A stretch of DNA of 6,444 bases from Actinomycetota bacterium (GTDB lineage Bacteria; Actinomycetota; Acidimicrobiia; Acidimicrobiales; JACCXE01). The notes under the pieces were generated by a model. That model was given only the letters and a program-made list of their open reading frames with translations, had not been told where the DNA came from and searched no databases. A program made the position numbers and the translations under genes. Where the stretch lies: assembly GCA_013697265.1 (NCBI GenBank), contig JACCXE010000514.1:1-6444 (forward strand), read 5' to 3'. Shown here piece after piece: positions 1 to 6,282 of the stretch. The number at the start of each line of letters is the position of its first letter. The first letter of the stretch is position 1.

Positions 1-1031
1 GTGATGGACGGCGTGACGTCGAGCAGGCCGAAGATGCGCCGGCACGACGCCATGGCCCGTTGGTACAGGTCGAGCGTTTCGCCCAAGCGGGTCAAGGGCC
101 ACAGCAGGCGCTGGGTCATGTAGACGAGCACCGAGAACGAACCGAGCGCGAGATCGCCCCGCAGCGCCGCCCGCCCGCCGACCACCAACGTCATGGTGAA
201 GCCGGCCAGGATCGCCATTCGGATAAGCGGCACGAACGCGCTGGAATACCGGATCGCGGCGGCGTTGGCCCGGGCGTAGGCGAGGCTGTCTTGCGCCACG
301 CGGTCAACCTCGCGTTCTTCGGCCGTGAACGCCTTGATCGTGGCCACGCCGCCCAAGTTGTTGGTGAGCGTGTCGGCGATTCGGCCCGCGGCGGCGCGCA
401 CCGTGTCGTAGAGCGGTTCGAGCCGCTTCTGAAAGCCCAGCGATCCGATCACGATGATGGGGATCGGCAGGAACGCGAGCACCGTCAGTATCGGCGAGAT
501 AACCGTGAACACTGCGCCAACGAGCACCACGTTGGCCGCGGTGAGGATCAGGTCGTGGGCGCCGACGTCGAGGAAACGTTCGAGTTGATTGACGTCGTCG
601 TTGAGCACCGACATCAAGCCGCCCGAGGTCCGGTCCTCGAAATAGGCCATCTCGAGTTCCTGCACGTGGCGGTACGCCTTCATGCGCATGTCGTGTTCGA
701 CGGACTGGGCCAGGTTGCGCCACAGCACGTGGGCCACGTAGTCCGTGATCGACTCGGCCACCCAGATGATCACGGTGATGACGGCGAGGATCGTGATCTG
801 GTCGACGCGGCTGTCGACATTGAAGGTGCGCCCGAGCAGCGACTGGTTCTTGCTGACCACCACGTCGACAGCGACGCCGATCAACAGCTCGGGCAGGATG
901 TCGAAGATCTTGTTGAGCACTGAGAACGCGCCGGCGAGCACCATGCGGGGGCGGTGGTGCTCGGCGTTGTCCCACAGCTGACGCAGCGGCGACTGTGCAT
1001 CACCAAAGTCCTGGTAGGACGCGATTTTCAC
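1..1031 (-). CDS. ABC exporter (MsbA/MDR type), N-terminal transmembrane half, partial at window edge
   Basis: This is the first 343 residues of an ABC exporter with a type I membrane domain fused ahead of an ATPase domain. The reading frame is open to the window edge, and the Walker motifs lie outside. Hydrophobic stretches fit six helices at about residues 30-58, 79-103, 160-178, 181-199, 264-286 and 297-311. The family signature after helix 2 is visible at about 130-153 (YFEDRTSGGLMSVLNDDV, then LERF), as is the GGVATIKAFTAEERE segment before helix 5. The visible end, GLLDVTPSI, is the usual linker into the ATPase domain. The start is GTG at 1031: an in-frame TGA lies six codons upstream, no other start codon lies between, and a GAAAGG ribosome site is well placed. 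The protein should work in the cytoplasmic membrane as a dimer that exports lipid, drug or peptide at the cost of ATP. The substrate cannot be told. It is divergent from the desaturase gene. Confidence 0.93.
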   Translation of the reverse strand, partial: MKIASYQDFGDAQSPLRQLWDNAEHHRPRMVLAGAFSVLNKIFDILPELLIGVAVDVVVSKNQSLLGRTFNVDSRVDQITILAVITVIIWVAESITDYVAHVLWRNLAQSVEHDMRMKAYRHVQELEMAYFEDRTSGGLMSVLNDDVNQLERFLDVGAHDLILTAANVVLVGAVFTVISPILTVLAFLPIPIIVIGSLGFQKRLEPLYDTVRAAAGRIADTLTNNLGGVATIKAFTAEEREVDRVAQDSLAYARANAAAIRYSSAFVPLIRMAILAGFTMTLVVGGRAALRGDLALGSFSVLVYMTQRLLWPLTRLGETLDLYQRAMASCRRIFGLLDVTPSI

Positions 1032-1040
1032 GTCGCCAAA

Positions 1041-1046
1041 CCTTTC
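1041..1046 (-). promoter_or_regulatory. Ribosome binding site of the ABC exporter
   Basis: GAAAGG on the minus strand lies 9 bases ahead of the GTG at 1031. It supports GTG as the start, since the upstream ATG at about 1060 is in another frame and runs into a stop after ten codons. Confidence 0.6.
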
Positions 1047-1059
1047 ACATCACCCGCCA

Positions 1060-1088
1060 TTACCTCCCTACCGACCGGTAGGTAGACT
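1060..1088 (+). promoter_or_regulatory. Predicted leaderless promoter of the acyl-ACP desaturase
   Basis: A -10 element TAGACT (1083-1088) ends six bases before the ATG at 1095, so transcription would begin at or next to the start codon. A weak -35-like TTACCT (1060-1065) lies 17 bases upstream of it. No Shine-Dalgarno sequence is placed correctly before the ATG, which fits a leaderless message, common in Actinomycetota. The -10 is a good TANNNT match; the -35 is a poor one, so the call rests mostly on the -10 spacing. Most of the spacer is filled by the palindrome at 1067-1082. Confidence 0.5.
1067..1082. promoter_or_regulatory. Palindromic operator candidate between divergent exporter and desaturase genes
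   Basis: CCTACCG-AC-CGGTAGG is a perfect 7-bp inverted repeat around a 2-base centre. It sits within the -35/-10 spacer of the desaturase promoter and 36 bases ahead of the exporter start. Size and form (a short near-continuous dyad with an ACCG/CGGT core) resemble operators of TetR-family repressors, which often control fatty-acid genes in Actinomycetota. In mycobacteria the TetR-type repressor MadR is known to control the desaturases desA1 and desA2. I do not know whether this site matches the MadR site. A bound protein here would block the desaturase promoter and could also affect the exporter. No regulator gene lies in the window. Confidence 0.55.
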
Positions 1089-1094
1089 GGCGCA

Positions 1095-2024
1095 ATGCCA
1101 GTACGACAGGAAGACACTGCCCTACTAGAGGCGCTCACCCCAGAGGCCGAGCGGCTGATGGAACGTCACCTGTCCTCAAGCAAGGAGTGGTTCCCGCACG
1201 AGTTCGTGCCGTGGAGCCTGGGCCGCGACTTTGAGCCGGGCGAAGAATGGGTTGCCGACGACGCCACGATGTCGCCCGCCGTGCGCGCCGCGCTGGTGGT
1301 GAACCTGCTCACCGAAGACAACCTTCCCTATTACTTCCGCACCATCGAGCGGATGTTCGGCGACGACAACGTGTGGGGCGCGTGGTCCAAGCGTTGGACC
1401 GCCGAAGAGGGCCGCCACTCCATCGTGATCCGCGACTACCTCACGGTTACGCGCGCCGTCGACCCCGTCGAACTCGAACGTGACCGCATGGCCCAGGTTG
1501 GCGCGGGCATCGTCCCCGAACCGCCCACCGCGGCCGAGGGCATGGTCTATGTCGCGCTGCAGGAACTCGCCACGCGCATCGCGCACTTCAACACCGGCAA
1601 GCTCCTCAACGATGAGGCCGGTTACAAGGTCATGAAGCGCGTGATGACCGACGAGAACTTCCACTTCATCTTCTACCGCGACCTGTGCACGGCGGCGCTC
1701 AAGGTGAATCCGTCGGAACTTGTGATCGCGATCGAGAAGCAGGTGCGCGACTTCGAGATGCCCGGCACCGGGATCCCGAATTTCGGCGAGCGGTCGAAGA
1801 TGATCGCCAAGGCCGGCATCTACGACATGCAGATCCACCACGAGCAGATCCTCGTGCCGGTCGTGATGCGGGAGTGGGCTGTCGAGTCGCTTGAGGGGCT
1901 CACGCCCGAGGCCGAGCAGGCACGCATCGCTCTGGTCGACCGCATCGAGCGCATCGGCCGCATCGCGGCCAAGGCTGCCGAGCGCGCCGCGCGCCAAGCC
2001 GACACCCTCTCCGTCCCGGCGTAG
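1095..2024 (+). CDS. Soluble acyl-ACP desaturase (DesA-type, di-iron, fatty acid desaturase type 2)
   Basis: The 309-residue protein is a ferritin-like di-iron enzyme that introduces a cis double bond into an acyl chain held on acyl carrier protein, using oxygen and reduced ferredoxin in the cytoplasm. All six iron ligands of the plant stearoyl-ACP desaturase family can be placed: E74 (LTEDNLPYY), E105 and H108 (EEGRH), E157 (LQELATRIAHFNTG), E187 and H190 (TDENFHF). T160 matches the conserved active-site threonine. There is no signal peptide or membrane helix, as expected. The length lies between those of mycobacterial DesA2 and DesA1, and the plant enzymes are longer. The ATG at 1095 is chosen because a -10 element ends six bases before it and the N-terminus looks complete. 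In relatives such enzymes make monounsaturated membrane lipids or mycolic acid precursors; which applies here, and the bond position, cannot be read. The gene is monocistronic and convergent with the glucosidase. Confidence 0.95.
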   Translation: MPVRQEDTALLEALTPEAERLMERHLSSSKEWFPHEFVPWSLGRDFEPGEEWVADDATMSPAVRAALVVNLLTEDNLPYYFRTIERMFGDDNVWGAWSKRWTAEEGRHSIVIRDYLTVTRAVDPVELERDRMAQVGAGIVPEPPTAAEGMVYVALQELATRIAHFNTGKLLNDEAGYKVMKRVMTDENFHFIFYRDLCTAALKVNPSELVIAIEKQVRDFEMPGTGIPNFGERSKMIAKAGIYDMQIHHEQILVPVVMREWAVESLEGLTPEAEQARIALVDRIERIGRIAAKAAERAARQADTLSVPA

Positions 2025-2033
2025 TTAGCGTCT

Positions 2034-2047
2034 GGGCGCCCGCGCCC
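2034..2047. terminator. Weak hairpin between convergent genes, possible terminator
   Basis: GGGCG-CCCG-CGCCC forms a 5-bp all-GC stem with a 4-base loop, ten bases after the desaturase stop. No T-run follows on either strand, so it is not a classical intrinsic terminator. Its place between two convergent genes is the main support. Confidence 0.25.
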
Positions 2048-2092
2048 CCGAACATCCGAAGAGGGTCAGCCGGCTGCATAGTTCGTCGTCGG

Positions 2093-3520
2093 TCAACGCA
2101 GGATGACAGCCTCGTTCGGCGTGAGCTGACCGGTGAAGTCGCCAGCGGTTGTTACTTCGCAGCGCCACTCCCCTTCTGGGAGGAGGACGGGTTTGGGTTC
2201 GTCGGTGAAGTTGATGGCGACGACGCGGTGGTCGTCGCCACGCGTGCGTTCGTAGACGAGGGTGCCGGGCGCGCTATCGATCCAGGCGAAGTCGCCGGCC
2301 TGGAGGGCGGGTGAGTTCTTGCGGGCGCGGAGGATCGCGCGGTACAGGTCGAGCATGGTGTTGTCGTCGGCTTGGCCCCACGGGATCGGGGCGCGGCAGC
2401 CGTCGCGGCCGCCGGGGTCGACCATGTCCTCGGGCGCGACCACCGCGTCTTCGAGCCCGAGTTCCTCGCCCGCGTAGAGAAACGGCGTGCCTCGTTGAGT
2501 GAGCAGCAGCACCGCCGCGGAGCGCGCCCGCCCTTCGTGGTTGCCGTAGCGGGTGCGGTGACGTGGCTGGTCGTGGTTCGACAAGACCCAGGTGGGCCAT
2601 GCGTCCGCGGGCATCTCGTCGATCACGCGGCCGATGCGCTTGCGCCACACGTCGGCGTCCCACGGCGCGAATAGCGGCGGGAAGTTGAACGCCAGGTGTA
2701 ACTCGTCGTTGTTGCCGTAGTACTTGGCTACGAGTTTGGTGGACAGCAGAAACACTTCGCCCACCGTCGTGCGGTCCCCGTCGTAACCATCGACCAAGGC
2801 GCGAACGCCCCGCAGGATCTCGTGGGTGTCGTCGAAGTCGAAGAAGTTGACGCGACCGATCGGGTCGTCCGCGCCGGGCTGGTTGGGCAACAACTCGGGT
2901 TTGCCCAACAGGTGGATAACGTCGATGCGAAACCCGTCTACGCCGCGGTCGAGCCAGAAGCGCAACGTGTCGTGCATGGCGGCGACGACTTCGGGGTTGC
3001 GCCAGTTGAGGTCGGGTTGCTCGGGCAGGAAGTTGTGGAGGTACACCTGCTGGCGGGTGTCATCGAAAGTCCAGGCCGGGCCGCCGACGAAGTTCGCCTC
3101 CCAGTTGTTGGGTGGATCTTCACGTGTGGCGTCGCGCCACCAGTACCAGTCGGCCTTGGGGTTGTCGCGGCTCGACCGGGACTCGACGAACCACGGGTGC
3201 TGATCTGACGTGTGGTTCGGCACCCAGTCGAGCAACACCTTGATGTCGCGGGCGTGGGCTTCGGCGATCAACCGGTCCATGTCGGCCAAGTCGCCGAACA
3301 ACGGGTCGATGTCGCAGTAGTCGGCCACGTCGTAGCCCATGTCCTTCTGAGGCGACGTGAACACCGGCGACAACCAGATCGCGTCGACACCAAGGTCGCT
3401 GAGGTAGTCGAGTCGCTGCGTGATGCCGGCGAGGTCGCCCATGCCGTCGCCGTCGGTGTCGAGAAAGCTGCGGGGATAGATCTGATAGACGACGCCCGTC
3501 TTCCACCAAGGCTCAGCCAT
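2093..3520 (-). CDS. GH13 alpha-glucosidase (oligo-1,6-glucosidase type)
   Basis: This is a 475-residue cytoplasmic alpha-amylase-family enzyme that should cleave terminal alpha-linked glucose from short oligosaccharides. The TIM-barrel motifs appear in order: DTDGDGMGD (21-29, a metal-binding loop), region I DWVPNH (98-103), region V QPDLNW (168-173), region II GFRIDV with nucleophile D200, region III GEVF with acid/base E255, and region IV SNHDQPR with D317. A C-terminal beta domain follows from about 405. V201 directly after the nucleophile is the residue associated with alpha-1,6 activity in isomaltase and oligo-1,6-glucosidase, while strict alpha-1,4 maltases carry other residues. The protein is shorter than the usual 530-560 residues, yet every motif is present. 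A TTG at 3529 would add three residues; ATG at 3520 is preferred because a -10 element sits seven bases before it and there is no ribosome site. Alternatives are trehalose-6-phosphate hydrolase or sucrose-active relatives. It is convergent with the desaturase. Confidence 0.93.
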   Translation of the reverse strand: MAEPWWKTGVVYQIYPRSFLDTDGDGMGDLAGITQRLDYLSDLGVDAIWLSPVFTSPQKDMGYDVADYCDIDPLFGDLADMDRLIAEAHARDIKVLLDWVPNHTSDQHPWFVESRSSRDNPKADWYWWRDATREDPPNNWEANFVGGPAWTFDDTRQQVYLHNFLPEQPDLNWRNPEVVAAMHDTLRFWLDRGVDGFRIDVIHLLGKPELLPNQPGADDPIGRVNFFDFDDTHEILRGVRALVDGYDGDRTTVGEVFLLSTKLVAKYYGNNDELHLAFNFPPLFAPWDADVWRKRIGRVIDEMPADAWPTWVLSNHDQPRHRTRYGNHEGRARSAAVLLLTQRGTPFLYAGEELGLEDAVVAPEDMVDPGGRDGCRAPIPWGQADDNTMLDLYRAILRARKNSPALQAGDFAWIDSAPGTLVYERTRGDDHRVVAINFTDEPKPVLLPEGEWRCEVTTAGDFTGQLTPNEAVILR

Positions 3521-3527
3521 ACATCGC

Positions 3528-3533
3528 AACGTA
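3528..3533 (-). promoter_or_regulatory. Predicted -10 element of a leaderless glucosidase promoter
   Basis: TACGTT on the minus strand lies seven bases before the ATG at 3520, the spacing expected for a leaderless message, and no Shine-Dalgarno sequence is seen there. The position of the -35 (about 3551-3556) matches the consensus poorly and touches one arm of the adjacent inverted repeat. If true, the TTG at 3529 cannot be the start. Confidence 0.4.
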
Positions 3534-3535
3534 CG

Positions 3536-3586
3536 CGTTCTGAGTGCGTTTCCAGGGCGACCGTGCGCACAAACGCACTCAGAACG
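3536..3586. repeat. Perfect 16-bp inverted repeat around a 19-base loop, upstream of the glucosidase
   Basis: CGTTCTGAGTGCGTTT (3536-3551) and AAACGCACTCAGAACG (3571-3586) are exact reverse complements. They fill most of the 97-base gap between the protease stop and the glucosidase start. The loop contains its own 8-base palindrome GTGCGCAC (3563-3570). In a transcript from the protease side, the hairpin begins 31 bases after the stop. No T-run follows on that strand. It could be a terminator without a U-tract, a double operator just upstream of the glucosidase -10, or a copy of a dispersed REP-like element. The structure is certain; the role is not. Confidence 0.85.
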
Positions 3587-3617
3587 TGAGGAGCTTCAGG
3601 CGCATCGCTGATTCCCG

Positions 3618-4838
3618 TTAGGGAGTGGGGCGCGTGCTCAGGTCGGCTGTGACGGTCCGCGTCTGGTTGTTGCGAATGAAGGTGATCCGCACGGGGGTGC
3701 CCGGTGTGTGCGCTTTGACAGCCGCGCCGAGCGCGGCGGCACCATCAACGGCCTTGCCGTCGACCGCGGTGATCAGGTCGCCGGGCTTGATGCCGGCTTT
3801 GGCGGCGGCCGAACCGGCGTCGACGCTGGCGATGAGGGCCCCCCGGCTGCCGTCGGCCGGATCGCTGGAGCGCACGCCGAGGTAGCCGGCGGCGGCAGCC
3901 GCGGTGTGATTGCGCAGACGATCGAGGATGGGCACCGCGTTGTCAATCGCGATGGCAAAGCCGATGTTCTCAGCCGACGAGCCCTGACCGCTGGCCGCGA
4001 CCGCGCTGTTGATGCCGATCACTTTGCCGGTCGCGTCGACCAGGGGGCCGCCCGAGTTTCCCGAGCTGATCGAGGCATCGGTTTGGATCAGGCCCGTCAT
4101 CGTGGACTCGCCGGTGTCGAGCGTGCGGTCGAGGGCGGACACGATGCCGCGCGTAACAGTTGGCCCGCCGCGCAAGGCCAGTGCGTTACCAATGGCGACC
4201 ACGTCGTCGCCCACCTTCACGTCGGCGGACTTGCCGAGCCTCGCCGCGGGCAGGCCGCTTACGTCCGCGATCTTGAGTAGTGCCAGGTCGTTGTCAGCGT
4301 CTTCACCCACGACGGTGGCCGTGCGGGCCTGCGATTCGCCGGCCAGGGTGACCTTCACGCTCGAGGCGCCGTCGATCACGTGCGCGTTGGTCATGATCTC
4401 GCCGTCGGAGCTGATGATCACGCCGGTGCCCGCGGCTTCGCCCGAGCCCCCGAAGGGACCGGGCCGTGTGATCGCCGCACGGATCGACACCACCGAGGGC
4501 CCCACGGCGTCGACGACGCCGGCGACGTTGAGCTTGGTACCCGACAGCGCCAAGGACCGAGCGGCCGAGTTGGCCGAGTTGGCCGAGGGGGCGTTGCCGA
4601 AAATGGTGGGGGCACCGCCGCCATCAAGCGCATGCGTCGCTATAGCGGCGGTGCCACCGGACAGCACGGCAACCGCGATGAGCGCGGCCGTGCGCCTCGA
4701 CCACTTCGGGGAAGATGTGGTCGGAGCGGGCTCGGCCGGCGGTTGAACGTCGGGCGGCTCTGGGGCAAGAGGCGTTTCGACGGGGGGAGAGTCGCCGGCA
4801 GTTGCGTCATCGAGGAGCGTGCTGTCCATGTCGTTCAT
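3618..4838 (-). CDS. Membrane-anchored HtrA/DegP-type serine protease with PDZ domain (PepD-like)
   Basis: The 406-residue protein is an S1C serine protease held in the membrane and facing outward, where it should degrade or chaperone misfolded envelope proteins. The order is: a proline-rich acidic cytoplasmic tail (1-45), one membrane helix preceded by KWSRR (about 50-69), a low-complexity linker with S-A-N repeats, and a trypsin-like domain with triad H153 (TNAHVID), D184 (NDLALLK) and S262 (SSGNSGGP). A single PDZ domain follows (about 316-400, with GYLGV and the AGIKPGDLITAVDGKAV segment). ATG at 4838 is preferred because GGGGAGGG lies five bases upstream. An in-frame ATG at 4874, abutting the kinase stop, would add twelve residues but lacks a ribosome site. 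It follows the two-component genes on the same strand in the order known for mprA-mprB-pepD of mycobacteria. It is likely co-transcribed with them and a likely target of the regulator. All catalytic residues are intact. Confidence 0.94.
   Translation of the reverse strand: MNDMDSTLLDDATAGDSPPVETPLAPEPPDVQPPAEPAPTTSSPKWSRRTAALIAVAVLSGGTAAIATHALDGGGAPTIFGNAPSANSANSAARSLALSGTKLNVAGVVDAVGPSVVSIRAAITRPGPFGGSGEAAGTGVIISSDGEIMTNAHVIDGASSVKVTLAGESQARTATVVGEDADNDLALLKIADVSGLPAARLGKSADVKVGDDVVAIGNALALRGGPTVTRGIVSALDRTLDTGESTMTGLIQTDASISSGNSGGPLVDATGKVIGINSAVAASGQGSSAENIGFAIAIDNAVPILDRLRNHTAAAAAGYLGVRSSDPADGSRGALIASVDAGSAAAKAGIKPGDLITAVDGKAVDGAAALGAAVKAHTPGTPVRITFIRNNQTRTVTADLSTRPTP
4563..4589. repeat. 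Three tandem copies of a 9-bp unit inside the protease linker
   Basis: GGCCGAGTT, GGCCGAGTT, GGCCGAGGG lie head to tail. In the coding strand they give the S-A-N-S-A-N-S-A-A stretch (about residues 85-93) between the membrane helix and the protease domain. Being a multiple of three, copy change would only alter linker length. Confidence 0.7.
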
Positions 4839-4842
4839 GGTG

Positions 4843-4850
4843 CCCTCCCC
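4843..4850 (-). promoter_or_regulatory. Ribosome binding site that decides the protease start
   Basis: GGGGAGGG on the minus strand is separated by four to five bases from the ATG at 4838. It is the strongest Shine-Dalgarno match in the window and argues against the upstream ATG at 4874. Confidence 0.7.
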
Positions 4851-4874
4851 GTCTGTGGACTCGCTGTGAACCAT

Positions 4875-6272
4875 TTACGAGCTTGCTGCAAGCGGCAGAC
4901 TGATGGCGAAGCGCGCGCCCTCGCCCTCGGCCGACGTCACGGTTGCCGTGCCGCCGTGGGCGCGGGCGATCGCGTCCACGATGGCCAAGCCGAGGCCGGT
5001 GCCACCGTGCGTGCGCGATTCGTCGGCCCGGTAGAACCGTTCGAACACGTGGGAGGCGACGTCGTCGGGCATGCCCGGCCCCTCGTCGGACACCGCGAGC
5101 TCAACCGTGCCGTCATCTACTCGCACCGTCACCCGCGCCGGGGTGTCGCCGGCCGTGTGGGATCGCACATTGGCCAACAGGTTGGCCACGACCTGGCGCA
5201 GGGCGGGCTCGTCGGCGTGCACCACTGCGGGCACCACGCTGACGTCGATCGGCCGCTGGGGTTCCACGGCGCGGGCATCGGCAACGGCGTCGTTGGCGAC
5301 CTCGGCCAGGTCGACGTCACGGCGCTCGACCGCTTGTTCCTGATCGAGGCGGGCCAACTGCAACAGGTCTTCCACGAGCACGCCCATCCGTTTGGCCTCG
5401 CTCTCGATGCGGCGCATCGCGTCGGCCATGTGCGCATCCGCGTTCAAGCCGCCGGCGCGGTACAACTCGGCGTAGCCACGGATAGAGGTAAGCGGCGTGC
5501 GCAGCTCGTGCGACGCGTCGGCCGCGAAGCGCCGGACCTTGGCCTCGGATGCTTCGCGGGCCCGGAACGCGTCTTGAATGCGATCGAGCATGGCGTTCAA
5601 CGACGCGCCGAGCCGGCCTGCCTCGGTTCGTTCGTCGGGGTGCTCGACGCGCAGTGACATGTCGCCGCCGGTGATCTTCTCCGCGGTGTCGGCCATCGCC
5701 GCGATCGGGTACACGCCGAGGCGGATCATCCACCACGACACGAAGGCCAACGCTGCAAGCGCGGCGATCGTGGCCGCGACCAGGATTTGGCGGGTGTGGG
5801 TGAGCGTGTCCTGCACGCCGTCGAGGCTGATGCCGAGCACGCTGATCTGCGCTTTGAAGCGGCTGGCCACTACCACCACCCGCCATTCGCCCCGGCCGGC
5901 TATCGATCCCGACGTGAACGGCTTGATGTCTTCGCCCACATCGGTGAGATGCGCGCTGACGTCTCTGGTCGTGAGCTTGGGCGCCGGCCGCTGCTGGGGG
6001 TCGTAGCCGCCGACGGCAGTGAGCGTGCCGGTGCTGAGGTCGCCGACGGCCTGGAAGTACTCGGTGAAGGCCTCGTTGCGTTCGGCGTTCTGCCCACGGC
6101 CCGGCCCTTTTCCGCCGCCACGGCGATCGCCGATCGAGCCTGCAGTGACGAGTTGATGGTCGACCCGGTTGACGAGGAACGACTTGAACGTGGACGAAAT
6201 GGCGACGTTGGAAATCACCAGCACCGCCGCAACGGCGATGAACCCGATGATGACGCGACGACGCAGGGACAT
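4875..6272 (-). CDS. Two-component sensor histidine kinase (HAMP, HisKA, HATPase; PhoR/TcrY-like)
   Basis: This 465-residue membrane kinase should sense an envelope signal and phosphorylate the response regulator encoded just upstream. The order is: membrane helix 1 (about 7-28), an extracellular loop (30-160) with a glycine/arginine-rich patch at 49-60, helix 2 (about 162-183), a HAMP linker (184-236), HisKA with phospho-acceptor H255 in DASHELRTPLTSIRGYAELY, and the ATPase with N-box N364/N368, DEGPG (396-400), FERFYRAD (410-417) and GGTGLGLA (423-430). All boxes are intact. The start at 6272 is the only in-frame choice near the regulator stop, ten bases away; its ribosome site is weak, so translation may be coupled. 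The stop TAA at 4875-4877 is followed at once by an ATG, and the protease ribosome site comes 25 bases later, which indicates an operon. The kinase core resembles mycobacterial PhoR and TcrY by recalled motifs, so no symbol is given. The ligand is unknown. Confidence 0.95.
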   Translation of the reverse strand: MSLRRRVIIGFIAVAAVLVISNVAISSTFKSFLVNRVDHQLVTAGSIGDRRGGGKGPGRGQNAERNEAFTEYFQAVGDLSTGTLTAVGGYDPQQRPAPKLTTRDVSAHLTDVGEDIKPFTSGSIAGRGEWRVVVVASRFKAQISVLGISLDGVQDTLTHTRQILVAATIAALAALAFVSWWMIRLGVYPIAAMADTAEKITGGDMSLRVEHPDERTEAGRLGASLNAMLDRIQDAFRAREASEAKVRRFAADASHELRTPLTSIRGYAELYRAGGLNADAHMADAMRRIESEAKRMGVLVEDLLQLARLDQEQAVERRDVDLAEVANDAVADARAVEPQRPIDVSVVPAVVHADEPALRQVVANLLANVRSHTAGDTPARVTVRVDDGTVELAVSDEGPGMPDDVASHVFERFYRADESRTHGGTGLGLAIVDAIARAHGGTATVTSAEGEGARFAISLPLAASS

Positions 6273-6282
6273 GTGGTCTGCG

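Noticed and set aside
60..923. Open frame of 287 codons on the plus strand, opposite the ABC exporter
   Set aside because: The product is charged and compositionally odd (many H, R, D, E), with no motifs, while the minus strand gives a continuous, clearly homologous exporter membrane domain.
1176..1997. Open frame of 273 codons on the minus strand within the desaturase
   Set aside because: It mirrors a gene with all six di-iron ligands in place. The product has no family features.
2067..2076. Ten-base palindrome CAGCCGGCTG between the convergent genes
   Set aside because: It has no loop and no T-run, and short GC palindromes are frequent in such DNA; not enough to call a terminator or a binding site.
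3708..4746. Overlapping plus-strand frames of 190 and 245 codons opposite the protease
   Set aside because: These are low-complexity Ala/Arg/Ser-rich shadows; the protease with its intact triad explains the region.
4839..4874. Twelve-codon N-terminal extension of the protease from the ATG at 4874
   Set aside because: No ribosome site precedes it, whereas a strong one lies within the extension directly before the ATG at 4838. Translation coupling from the kinase stop remains a minor alternative.
4380..5657. Open frame of 425 codons on the plus strand, opposite the protease and kinase
   Set aside because: It crosses the junction of two well-supported genes. Its translation is rich in R, H and G without any recognisable domain or membrane pattern, and high GC with strong third-position bias makes such antisense frames common.
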